From Streptomyces ficellus (GTDB lineage: Bacteria; Actinomycetota; Actinomycetes; Streptomycetales; Streptomycetaceae): a DNA stretch of 64,000 nt. The stretch covers positions 5,828,001 to 5,892,000 of the forward strand of contig NZ_CP034279.1 of the NCBI RefSeq assembly GCF_009739905.1. Direction: 5' to 3'. Shown one piece after another: positions 43,728 to 51,578 of the stretch. Every line of letters begins with the position of its first letter. The stretch's first letter is position 1. A program made the translations under genes and the position numbers. The notes below the pieces were generated by a model, which saw only the letters and a list, made by a program, of their open reading frames with translations, was not told where the DNA came from and did not search any database.

Positions 43728-44744
43728 TCAGCGCGTGGCCCTGCGGCGCGTCGTGGCGAACAGCACCGCGGCGCCCACCGCGAGCACGGCCGCGCCGCCG
43801 GCCGCCAGGTACGGGGTGCTCGTGCTGCCGCCGGTCTCGGCGAGGTTCTCGTCGGCCGCCGCAGCGACGGGCGACGGCGTGCCGGCGCCCTGCGCCTGGA
43901 GCGTGTCGGCCTGCTCAGCGGCCGGAGCCGGAGCCGGCTCGGCGGCCGCGGGGCTCGCGGCGCCCTCGGGGCTCGCGGGGGCCGACGGCTCCGCGGGGTG
44001 GTCGTCGCCGCCGTGCCCGCCATGGCCGACCGTCGACTTGTCCTGGCCGTCCTCGATCTGGGCCTCGGAGGGCGCCGACGCGGTCGGCGCCGGGGCGCTC
44101 TCCTTCCCGAACACCACGTCGGAGCAGGTGTAGAACGCCTCGGGGGAGTCGGAGCGCTGCCACACCGAGTAGACCAGGTGGCGGCCGGACTTGGCCGGGA
44201 CGGTGCCGTCGAAGACGTAGGCGCCGCTCTCCAGCCTCGGGTTCGTGACCTTCGCGAAGGGCTTCGCCTCCAGGTCCGACCACTTCAGCGGCTTGGACGG
44301 GTCGTACCCGTCCTTGGTGAGGTACAGCTCGAAGGAGCCCTTGTGCGGGGCGGTCGCCTTGTAGCGGAAGGTGTGCTTGCCGGCCGCCAGCTTCGACGAC
44401 GGCCAGTCACCACGCGGCAGGTCGAGCCCCTTGTACTTGTCGCGGCCCGCGCTGCACAGCTTGCCGTCCGGTATCACCTGCTTGTGCTTGCCGGCGGCGT
44501 TGGCGATGTTGACCTCGTTCCAGTCGTAGAACGCCTGCGGCCCGCTCGCCGCGACCGCCGCCTTGCACGCCGCCGAGTCCGGGCTCTCCGGCCCCTCTGC
44601 GTAACAGGCGGACACCCGGCTGACCGGATCGGTCATCGTGCCGTGCGCCATGGCCGGGGACGCGGTCAGTCCCGTGAGCGCGAGCGGCGCGATGCCCAGG
44701 GCGACGGCGGCGGCGACGGTTGCCGGCTTACGGCGAGGAGTCAT
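43728..44744 (-). CDS. AA10 lytic polysaccharide monooxygenase, sortase-anchored
   Basis: Copper enzyme that oxidatively cleaves chitin or cellulose, 338 aa. After signal cleavage (ASPAMA) the mature protein would begin with H34 (HGTMTDPVSR), the N-terminal His of the copper brace; AGKHTFRYKATAPHKGS holds further AA10 signatures. The catalytic domain ends near residue 220. A Pro/Ala/His linker leads to LAETGG, a membrane span and a basic tail, i.e. a class E-type sortase anchor, so it stays on the cell wall instead of being released. Confidence 0.9.
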   Translation of the reverse strand: MTPRRKPATVAAAVALGIAPLALTGLTASPAMAHGTMTDPVSRVSACYAEGPESPDSAACKAAVAASGPQAFYDWNEVNIANAAGKHKQVIPDGKLCSAGRDKYKGLDLPRGDWPSSKLAAGKHTFRYKATAPHKGSFELYLTKDGYDPSKPLKWSDLEAKPFAKVTNPRLESGAYVFDGTVPAKSGRHLVYSVWQRSDSPEAFYTCSDVVFGKESAPAPTASAPSEAQIEDGQDKSTVGHGGHGGDDHPAEPSAPASPEGAASPAAAEPAPAPAAEQADTLQAQGAGTPSPVAAAADENLAETGGSTSTPYLAAGGAAVLAVGAAVLFATTRRRATR

Positions 44745-45160
44745 GGTGACGTTCTCCTTCGAGGGGAAAGCGAGTGGGGGGTGGCGTGTGCGTGTGGGGG
44801 GTTGCGGGAACGGGAACCGGACGCGGCGGCGCAGCCCCCCGGCTTCGGCACCGACGGTCCGGACCAGCCCCGGTGATCAGCAAGTTAGCCCCTCGAAGGG
44901 CCGGAATCCGCTGCTGGGAGCGGCAGACGGTGATCCTTATGCTCCGCTTAAGGCGACGCTAAGAGGACGCTCAGGTAGGCGTTCCCGGTGCGGTCGTCCG
45001 CCCCTGCTGCCGTGGTTCGCCGTTTGCCGTGGTTTGCCGAGTCCGCCTGATGCCGTGGCGGGTGGCTTCCCGTATGTCCCCCATGGGGAGCCACCGTTTG
45101 GCCCCTGGGCTGGAGCAGGTCGCCTTAGACTCCACGTCACGCAAAGCCTGTGGGGGGACC
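44745..45160. other. Intergenic region, possible left edge of an accessory islet
   Basis: About 415 nt between divergent genes with no convincing ORF, no tRNA and no clear att repeat. Base composition drops from here onward. A TAGACT (45126-45131) might be a -10 box for the collagen-like gene. Confidence 0.4.
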
Positions 45161-45637
45161 ATGGCCAACAAGGTTCAGGAACCAGCGCCGAGCAAGCCAC
45201 GACGACGGCTCGTGATCGGAGGCGTCACCTTGGCTGCTGCCCTGTTCGCCGGCCAGACTGCGGCGATCGTCGCTCAGCAGCGGCAGATCGCGGACTTGCA
45301 GACCCGAGACGCCGACCCAGGGCCCCAAGGGCCGCCCGGGCCACGGGGACTTCCCGGTCCCCGCGGTCAGGCGGGTCCGGTTGGGAAGGACGGCAAAGAT
45401 GGACGCGCCGCGCCCGTGGATGTCGCCCCAGCGGCCGATGAGCTCAGCAACGGTCGCACGCGACAGATGACACAGCTCGAATCACGGGCCTACTGCACCG
45501 ATCTCGTGGGTGAGGCGTGGCCTGAGACGAAGAGCGGAGATCCCTCGCTAGACGAGCTGACCGGCTCGTACTCCGCGATGCAGCGGGACAAGGCGTTCAC
45601 GCAGTGCATGACAGATGAGGGCTGGCCTCAGCCCTAG
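45161..45637 (+). CDS. Collagen-like membrane-anchored protein
   Basis: 158 aa: a basic N terminus, one membrane span (about 17-38), a short coiled segment (AQQRQIADLQTRD), nine Gly-X-Y triplets (residues 54-81, Pro- and Arg-rich) and a C-terminal domain with two Cys (YCTDLV, FTQCM). The triplets should form a short collagen triple helix, with the coiled segment as trimeriser. ATG 45161 has GGGGGG a few bases upstream. Collagen-like proteins often come from phages or mobile DNA. Function unknown. Confidence 0.75.
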   Translation: MANKVQEPAPSKPRRRLVIGGVTLAAALFAGQTAAIVAQQRQIADLQTRDADPGPQGPPGPRGLPGPRGQAGPVGKDGKDGRAAPVDVAPAADELSNGRTRQMTQLESRAYCTDLVGEAWPETKSGDPSLDELTGSYSAMQRDKAFTQCMTDEGWPQP

Positions 45638-46024
45638 GTGGTGCTGACACTTGCTTCATGAGCCTGGCGCCTGTCACGAACCATCGCGGGCTACCGACCC
45701 TGGACTGCTGCGCCCCTTTCGTGCCTGATGGAGCGTACGCGTCCGTACTTGTTCGCCCTGGCCGCCAGCGCTGCCATGTGGTTGGACACTCGCCATCCTG
45801 CCTGAGCGACCGGCGTCGGCTGACAGGTTCAGGCACCATGACAGCATGCTGATTGATCAAAAGTGAAACTGGTGGAGTCAGATGGAGTCATGTAGTGCAA
45901 AACGGGGAAGTGTTTTGCGCGCATATGGATCCAAAGTTACCAATTGAATGCGCGGGAGTAAAATAGGCCCACGAGTCTGCAATCATGCTACTGGCATATC
46001 TGCGTGAAGGGATGCAAGCGAAGC
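45638..46024. other. Lower-G+C intergenic region with inverted repeat
   Basis: About 390 nt, visibly poorer in G+C than the rest. GCAAAAC (45897-45903) and GTTTTGC (45912-45918) form a hairpin, and TGGAGTCA is repeated at 45873 and 45883 or so. A 64-codon reading frame here lacks coding character. It may be the control region of the phage-type gene. Confidence 0.45.
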
Positions 46025-46873
46025 ATGATTGATCTCCCAGCTCTGCCTATCGGGCCCAAGTATATGACTATCAGTCCAGAGATGGCAGAGCTCTGGTTGA
46101 CTCACTGCAACCCGGCGCATAACCGTGTTCTCTCGGATACCGTCTATGAACGGTACGCGAAGGCGATGGCTGATGGGGCGTGGAGGACGACGCATCAGGG
46201 CATCGCTTTTGATAAAAACGGCATGCTGCTCGATGGCCAGCATAGGTTGATGGGTATCAAGCTTTCGGGTGTTTCAGTCGAGATGCTTGTGATTCCCAAT
46301 TGTGAGGCAGAGACCTTCGATGTGCTTGACTCAGGCCATCGTCGACAAGCGGCACAACTTCTTAAAATCCCCCACAGGGTAATTGTGGCTGCGGCGGCCC
46401 GGGTTATCGGGCAGATGTATAAAATGTGGGATCCGGTTACTCTTTTTGATGGGTTTTATGATACGAAAGCCGCCACCTCAGACATCTTGAAGGCTGTTGC
46501 GGCCTGGCCAGAGCTTACGACCATGGCGCCCATTGCTGCTGCGTCATATCGAGCCTCTGGAATCAATCAGCCCACCCACCTGGTGGTGCTCGCTCAAGCA
46601 GCACGAACTGAGTACGCCGAGAAGATCGACGATTGGGCTAACGGTCTAATTTCTGGCGCTAACATGGATGCCAAAGATCCTCGCCTCGTCCTCAGGAATC
46701 GATTTTTCCGTGACCGTGTAGTGCTTGGGACGAGTGGAGGGCGTCGAGCCTCCTATAATCTGATCGCCAAGTCGTGGAATAGCTGGGCGCAGGGGAAGCT
46801 TCTTGGGACTTTGAAGACCCTTGATGGCGAGGGTGTTATTCCCGTGATCGGGACTGAGAAATTTAAGCCCTAA
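46025..46873 (+). CDS. Phage-type ParB-like hypothetical protein
   Basis: 282 aa, in DNA of clearly lower G+C and with A/T-ending codons, unlike every neighbour. It resembles proteins common in actinophages and mobile elements with a ParB-like N-terminal part: ITISPEMAELWL-type start, a DTVYERYAKAMADGAW stretch, DKNGMLLDGQHRLMGIKLSG and VLDSGHRRQAAQLL. Such proteins are presumed DNA-binding. ATG 46025 is chosen; GTG 46004 is in frame. No other phage genes flank it, so it looks like a lone cargo or remnant. Confidence 0.72.
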   Translation: MIDLPALPIGPKYMTISPEMAELWLTHCNPAHNRVLSDTVYERYAKAMADGAWRTTHQGIAFDKNGMLLDGQHRLMGIKLSGVSVEMLVIPNCEAETFDVLDSGHRRQAAQLLKIPHRVIVAAAARVIGQMYKMWDPVTLFDGFYDTKAATSDILKAVAAWPELTTMAPIAAASYRASGINQPTHLVVLAQAARTEYAEKIDDWANGLISGANMDAKDPRLVLRNRFFRDRVVLGTSGGRRASYNLIAKSWNSWAQGKLLGTLKTLDGEGVIPVIGTEKFKP

Positions 46874-47042
46874 ATCGCCTGGGCGGAAATTTGGCGTGAG
46901 GTCGGTGAAGCGGCTTTTGGTGGGAGTGGGCGGAGGTCGAGAGGGCAGCGCGTAACGTGCATCCGGTACGGCCAGGCAGCCCACTTCACCACCAAGATTC
47001 CTTACGGGATAACCTTTGCGTCAAGTTCCCGGATGCGAAAGA

Positions 47043-47591
47043 TCAGCCCGCCGGGGGACGAGCAACCCGCGCCACCTCATCCAGGGCCAGGCCCCACGGG
47101 TACTCCGCCGGTCGTCCCTGGCCCGGCTGGTTCGGTACGAACCCGCCCTCGCCGTAGAGGACGGTCACGCCGAGAGCGCGGAGGGTCTCCACTGACCGTT
47201 CCAGCGCGGAGTGCTGCGCGTACGCCGCGTTCACGCACGGCATCGTCACGATGGGGGTGCCTTTGCCGATCCCTTCGGCCACTACGCCCACCACCCATTT
47301 CGACGTCAGTCCGAGCGCCCATTCGTTGACCGAGTTGAACGTCGCCGGTGCGAACAGGATGGCGTCCGGCTTCGGCCACACGTCGGGCTGCCCGGGCATC
47401 CGGTACTCGGACCGGACCGGATGACCGGTGAGCGCGGCCAATCCGTCGACACTGTCCGCCAGCCACGAGGACGCGGTCGGGGTCAGTCCGAGGCACACGT
47501 CCCACCCACGGGCCTGCGTGTCCTCGATGACCCCGGCAACGTCGAACACGGGGGGCGCGGCCGAGCAGAACAGGTACAGGGTCCTCGTCAT
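47043..47591 (-). CDS. Flavoprotein (PPC decarboxylase-like fold)
   Basis: 182-aa flavin-binding protein of the HFCD group: LYLFCSAAPPV near the start, APATFNSVNEWALGL (FMN-binding Asn and Ala stretch) and the VTMPCVN segment resembling the PXMNXXMW region. Relatives decarboxylate C-terminal Cys of peptides (LanD/EpiD type) or phosphopantothenoylcysteine; this one lacks a coaBC partner. It diverges from the XRE regulator at 47710, in a pairing that suggests co-regulation. Confidence 0.8.
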   Translation of the reverse strand: MTRTLYLFCSAAPPVFDVAGVIEDTQARGWDVCLGLTPTASSWLADSVDGLAALTGHPVRSEYRMPGQPDVWPKPDAILFAPATFNSVNEWALGLTSKWVVGVVAEGIGKGTPIVTMPCVNAAYAQHSALERSVETLRALGVTVLYGEGGFVPNQPGQGRPAEYPWGLALDEVARVARPPAG

Positions 47592-47709
47592 GGCCCCATC
47601 CGATCACACGCGACCGCGCCCATCACGGTGGGGGACGCATCGGGTTGGGGATCCGGACGGCCGCCACGCGGGTACCTTGCGGATGATGAGTCGGGGACGG
47701 GAGACCGGT

Positions 47710-48891
47710 ATGCGAAACCTGGACGACGACCACACGGGTGCCCGTATCAAGGAGCAGCGGAAGCTGGCCCGTCTGACGCAGCGCGAGCTGGCGGCCCGCA
47801 TTCCGTACTCGTACAGCCTGCTGAACCAGGTGGAGTGCGGGGCGAAGCCGGCAACGGATGCGTTGGTCGCTGCCGTGGCCACGGCGCTTGGGGTTGACGC
47901 GACCATCCTCGCTGGCCCTTCCCGCGTTACCGGAGTCCAGCAGGCTCGCCTGGCAGCCCTCGTACGGCCGATCCGCGAGGCCCTAGACCTGTTCGACCTC
48001 GAACCGGAGCCGGTCCACCGCGTTCGTCCCCTCACGGAACTGTCTGCTGCGGCCGACCAGGTGTGTCAGGACGTACGGGCCACCCACCTCCGCAAGGCCG
48101 CGAAAGACCTGCCGCCGCTCCTCGCGGAACTCACCGTACTGGCCCGGACGCGACCCTCCACGGCGACATGGCAGGCCCTCGCCTCCACCTGTCGTACGGC
48201 CCATGACGTGGCGTTGAAGGTGGGGTACCGGGACCTGGCCACGGTCGCCCTCGACCGCATGGGCTGGGCCGCCGAGCGCGCGTCGGACCCCTGCCTCGCC
48301 GCGATCCGCCACTACAAACGTGCCCTCGGACACAAGACCTCTGAGTACGACCTGGGGCGCCGGCTCGTCCAGACCGGCCATGAACTGCTCGACGGCGAGC
48401 GTTCACGAGAAGCCCTGGTCGTCGCTGGGCAACTGCATCTCGGTGCTTCCGCGGTGGCGGCCCGCTCTGGCGACGCCCCCGCGGTCGCCCGGCACATCGC
48501 CGCAGCCCGCGAACTGGCGACGCGTGTCGGTGGCGAGGCCCCGGAAGTGCACTGGCTCTCCTTCGGCCACATGAACGTCGCCCTGCACGAGCTGGGCGCT
48601 TCGATCACCCTTCGGCAGTTCGACGCAGCCTCGGTCCAGGCCCGGCGGATCAAACTGCCGCCGTCGACGCTCACGTCCCGGCGTGCACGCTTCCTGGTCG
48701 ACCGGGCAGTGGTCGACATGGAGACCGGCCGCGCGGATCGCGCGCTGCAACACCTGGCCGACGCACGGCGCGCAGCTCCCGAGCAGACGAGGTACCACCC
48801 TGGAACACGCGACGCCATCACGGGCCTCCTCCACACGACTCGCCGTACTCCCGCCATGCTGAGCCACATGGCCGCGTGGATCGGCTTGTAG
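47710..48891 (+). CDS. XRE-family regulator with TPR-like C-terminal domain
   Basis: 393 aa: an N-terminal helix-turn-helix (about 12-65; LTQRELAARIPYSYSLLNQVE) and a long helical TPR-like region for sensing a peptide or ligand. This actinomycete type often sits beside small-peptide genes. ATG 47710 has GGGAGA five bases upstream; in-frame ATG 47686 with TACCTT seven nt before it could be a leaderless alternative. Confidence 0.85.
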   Translation: MRNLDDDHTGARIKEQRKLARLTQRELAARIPYSYSLLNQVECGAKPATDALVAAVATALGVDATILAGPSRVTGVQQARLAALVRPIREALDLFDLEPEPVHRVRPLTELSAAADQVCQDVRATHLRKAAKDLPPLLAELTVLARTRPSTATWQALASTCRTAHDVALKVGYRDLATVALDRMGWAAERASDPCLAAIRHYKRALGHKTSEYDLGRRLVQTGHELLDGERSREALVVAGQLHLGASAVAARSGDAPAVARHIAAARELATRVGGEAPEVHWLSFGHMNVALHELGASITLRQFDAASVQARRIKLPPSTLTSRRARFLVDRAVVDMETGRADRALQHLADARRAAPEQTRYHPGTRDAITGLLHTTRRTPAMLSHMAAWIGL

Positions 48892-48963
48892 GGCGCCCAC
48901 AGCATTCACAGCGCTCACAGAACGGTGAGCGTTGCGCCCCTTCCCGTGGCCCACCCTGGCTGC

Positions 48964-49161
48964 ATGCCAGAGCAGCAGATCAGCGGCCCTCCGCAGCCCG
49001 TATGCGCCTACTGCCCCAAGCCCGGCGCCGACGTATGTGTCCGTACCCTGCCCAGCACATCGGGCCCGGACCGGGCGGTCCTCGCACATCGCGCGTGCGC
49101 CGAAACCCGGGGCGTACGGCCGCTGTACGAGCTGGTGGTCCCGGCCGGGTCCGCCCGGTGA
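48964..49161 (+). CDS. Small Cys-containing protein
   Basis: 65 aa with CAYCPKPGADVC and a later HRAC, a possible zinc-ribbon arrangement. Start ATG 48964; GTG 48925 would extend it. Its stop overlaps the next start (GTGA), so the pair is coupled. Family not recognised. Confidence 0.5.
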   Translation: MPEQQISGPPQPVCAYCPKPGADVCVRTLPSTSGPDRAVLAHRACAETRGVRPLYELVVPAGSAR

Positions 49162-49391
49162 GCGTCCAGTCCGCCCCGCCACCGCGAACGTCCGCCGCCA
49201 TGACGCGTCCGCCCGCCCTGGCCCTGTGCTGGGATGCGAACCCGGCGGTGCCCACTCGCTGTTGCACCTTCGCACCCGGCCACGTGGGCGACCATTTCCA
49301 CGAATACTCGGAGACCCGTTGGCCGTTACGGGTGGGCGCGACCGACGAGCGCGGCCTGCTGACGGTGTCCGACGCCCTGCGCGACCGCTGA
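49158..49391 (+). CDS. Small Cys/His-containing protein
   Basis: 77 aa with LCWDANPAVPTRCC and a following GHVGDHFHEY stretch, also suggestive of metal binding. GTG 49158 overlaps the previous stop; ATG 49200 is an alternative. No family recognised. It lies between the regulator and the candidate precursor peptide. Confidence 0.5.
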   Translation: MSVQSAPPPRTSAAMTRPPALALCWDANPAVPTRCCTFAPGHVGDHFHEYSETRWPLRVGATDERGLLTVSDALRDR

Positions 49392-49486
49392 TCTCCGCCC
49401 GCTGCCCACGACCGACCGGCGGGGACGGCGTAGCGGGCGGCCACCAGCACCCCGCCACATCCCCACCATTTATGCAGGAGGAGAAG

Positions 49487-49618
49487 ATGAGCGATCCCAT
49501 GGCCGACGGGGGCAAGCACGGCGGCGAGCCGTCCGACAAGCCCTGGACACCGCCGCCCACCCCGCCGTCCCCGGACGGCTCCGGCCCGGGGAAATACGCC
49601 GACAATGACAGGAGCTGA
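49487..49618 (+). CDS. Candidate RiPP precursor peptide (imiditide-like)
   Basis: 43-aa peptide with a strong AGGAGG ribosome site just before ATG 49487. It is rich in Asp, Gly and Pro, with no Cys and one Trp and Tyr. Asp-Gly pairs at D7-G8 and D30-G31, and D39-N40 and D41 near the end, are natural sites for aspartimide formation. Its stop lies one base before the start of a PIMT-type methyltransferase. In imiditides such a methyltransferase converts a precursor Asp to aspartimide; assignment here rests on context. Confidence 0.6.
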   Translation: MSDPMADGGKHGGEPSDKPWTPPPTPPSPDGSGPGKYADNDRS

Positions 49619-49619
49619 T

Positions 49620-50738
49620 GTGACCACCGCCCGCTCGGGCGGGCACGCCGCCCTCGTGGAGTACCTCTACGGGCGCGGCCTGCTCGACGAATCATGGCGC
49701 GCTGTCTGGCACGCCGTCCCGCGCGCGCCCTTCATCCCGTGCCGCGCATGGCGCCAAGGCCCTACGGCGTGCGAGCCGCTGACCACCGAGGCTGAGCGCC
49801 TGGCTCTCATCCACTCCGACGAGCCGGTCGTCATCCAGGTCGACGACGGCGAGGCCGATGGCCCTGGCATCGCCACATCGAGCAACTCGCAACCCTCGAT
49901 GGTCGCCCGGATGCTGCGACTCCTGCTGGTCGAGCCCGGCCGGCGCGTGCTCGAGATCGGCAGTGCGTCGGGGTACGTCGCGGCCCTGCTCTGCCGCCGG
50001 CTCGGTGACTCCGCGGTCTACAGCGTCGAGATCGACCCAGGGCTGGCGCACCACGCGGCCGCCGTCCTGCGGGCGACCGGCCATCACCCGAACCTGGCAT
50101 GTGGCGACGGTGAAGCGGGCTGGTCCGACGAGGCACCCTTCGATCGCGTCCTCGCCACCTGCGCCCTGCGCACGGTGCCGCACCCGCTGGTGCGGCAGCT
50201 GGTGCCGGGCGGCATTCTGGTCGCGCCGTTGGCCAGGGACTTCTGGAGCGGTGCGATCGTCCAGCTCACCGCTGACGGCAGCGGGTCGGCCACGGGCCGC
50301 TTCCAGGGCAGCGCCTCGTACATGCCGATGCGCTCCCATCGGCCGGCCCCGCCTCCGCCAGTCGCCGAGACGACATGTCGACCGACAATCGTGACCATCG
50401 ACCCTCGCCAATTGTTGTCACTCGGCTTCGCGCTCTACGCGGGCGCCCGCCTGCCGGGAGTACGCATGGTGCACGTGACGCGGCCCGACGGCGCGCAGGT
50501 GTGGCTCCAGGACGAGCACGGTGCTGCCGCCACGGTGAGCACGGGTGAGGCCGCGTACGAGTACGGGGCGCGCTGCCTGTGGCAGGAAGCGGAGCGCGTA
50601 CACGCCGAGTACATCGCCCTCGGCTCGCCCGGGGTCCACGACTTCGGCCTCACCGTGACCGCGCACGCACAACAGGTGTGGTTGCACCAGCCGGGCGCGG
50701 TCGTCCGGCCCGCACCGGCACGCGAACCGGCCTCATAG
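49620..50738 (+). CDS. PIMT-type O-methyltransferase with C-terminal extension
   Basis: 372 aa. The first 220 residues match protein-L-isoaspartate methyltransferases: VPRAPFIP, SSNSQPSMVARML and the SAM motif VLEIGSASGYVAALL (about 110-124), VYSVEIDPGL and LVPGGILVAPL. The C-terminal 150 residues are an extra domain as in RiPP-associated PIMTs, where it binds the precursor. GTG 49620 has AGGAG five bases upstream and starts directly after the peptide stop; ATG 49605 is in frame but overlaps the peptide gene. Housekeeping PIMTs lack such a tail. Confidence 0.8.
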   Translation: MTTARSGGHAALVEYLYGRGLLDESWRAVWHAVPRAPFIPCRAWRQGPTACEPLTTEAERLALIHSDEPVVIQVDDGEADGPGIATSSNSQPSMVARMLRLLLVEPGRRVLEIGSASGYVAALLCRRLGDSAVYSVEIDPGLAHHAAAVLRATGHHPNLACGDGEAGWSDEAPFDRVLATCALRTVPHPLVRQLVPGGILVAPLARDFWSGAIVQLTADGSGSATGRFQGSASYMPMRSHRPAPPPPVAETTCRPTIVTIDPRQLLSLGFALYAGARLPGVRMVHVTRPDGAQVWLQDEHGAAATVSTGEAAYEYGARCLWQEAERVHAEYIALGSPGVHDFGLTVTAHAQQVWLHQPGAVVRPAPAREPAS

Positions 50739-50782
50739 AGTGCGGGACCCGCGCCCCGCCCCCCCGCTCACCCCCGCCCCCC

Positions 50783-51451
50783 TCACCCCACCCGCCGGTA
50801 GCGGCGCTCCGGTCTGCCCGTGCCGCCGTAGCGGAGGGTGACTTCGGCGCGGCCCGTGCCGGCGAAGTACTCCAGGTAGCGGCGGGCGCTCACGCGGGAC
50901 AGGGAGCCCGCCTCCGCGCACTCCGCCGCCGACAGGCCCGCGGGGTGGTCGCGCAGGATGCGCTCCACCAGTTCGGCGGTGTGCGCGGCGAGGCCCTTGG
51001 GCAGCTCGCGCGAACCCGGCGGGCGGGTGCCGAAGATGTGGTCGACGTCCTCCTGGCGCGCCTCCTCCAGCGCGTCCAGGCGGGTGCGCACCCCGGCCAC
51101 GTGCAGCAACTGCTCGCGCAGCGCCGCCTGGCTGAACGGTTTGATCAGGTAGTGCAGGGCCCCGGCGCGCAGCGCCGAGCGGATCGTGCCCGCGTCCCGG
51201 GCCGCCGTGATGAACAGCGCGTCCACCCCGTGCCCCGCCGTCCGCAGGGCACGCAGCACCCCGATCCCGTCCATGTCGGGCAGGTAGATGTCCAGCAGGA
51301 CGACGTCCGGGCGCAGCGCCTCGGCCGCCCGCAGCGCCTCGGCGCCGCTGTGCGCCACCCCGACGACCGTGAAGCCGTCCATCGCGGACACATAGCGGCT
51401 GTGCAGCTTGGCGACCATGAAGTCGTCGTCCACCACCAGCACCTTCGTCAC
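50783..51451 (-). CDS. Response regulator, CitB/DcuR family
   Basis: 222 aa: a receiver domain (VTKVLVVDDDFMV; phospho-acceptor Asp in VLLDIYLP; Lys in LIKPFS) and a C-terminal helix-turn-helix (LSAAECAEAGSLSRVSARRYLEY). This family normally answers to a CitA-type citrate/tricarboxylate kinase. It is divergent from tctCBA, its likely target. No kinase gene follows; the neighbouring gene is the convergent PIMT. Confidence 0.88.
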   Translation of the reverse strand: MTKVLVVDDDFMVAKLHSRYVSAMDGFTVVGVAHSGAEALRAAEALRPDVVLLDIYLPDMDGIGVLRALRTAGHGVDALFITAARDAGTIRSALRAGALHYLIKPFSQAALREQLLHVAGVRTRLDALEEARQEDVDHIFGTRPPGSRELPKGLAAHTAELVERILRDHPAGLSAAECAEAGSLSRVSARRYLEYFAGTGRAEVTLRYGGTGRPERRYRRVG

Positions 51452-51578
51452 CGGCGACAGGCTAGGTCCCGACCACAACGACCACAACGTCCGTTGATTG
51501 CGGAAGGGAGACAGCTTCTTAACGCACGGGCAACATGTGGGCCACCTCACAGATACGTCCGTACGAAAGGCGGCACAC

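Noticed and set aside
44745..45160. tRNA gene or att site at the islet's left edge
   Set aside because: Searched by eye for cloverleaf arms and CCA-like ends and for repeats at both islet edges; none found.
45658..45852. 64-codon ORF in the low-G+C gap
   Set aside because: No ribosome site, mixed codon use, no recognisable pattern.
49605..49619. ATG 49605 as start of the PIMT
   Set aside because: It lacks a ribosome site and overlaps the peptide gene; GTG 49620 has AGGAG five bases upstream.
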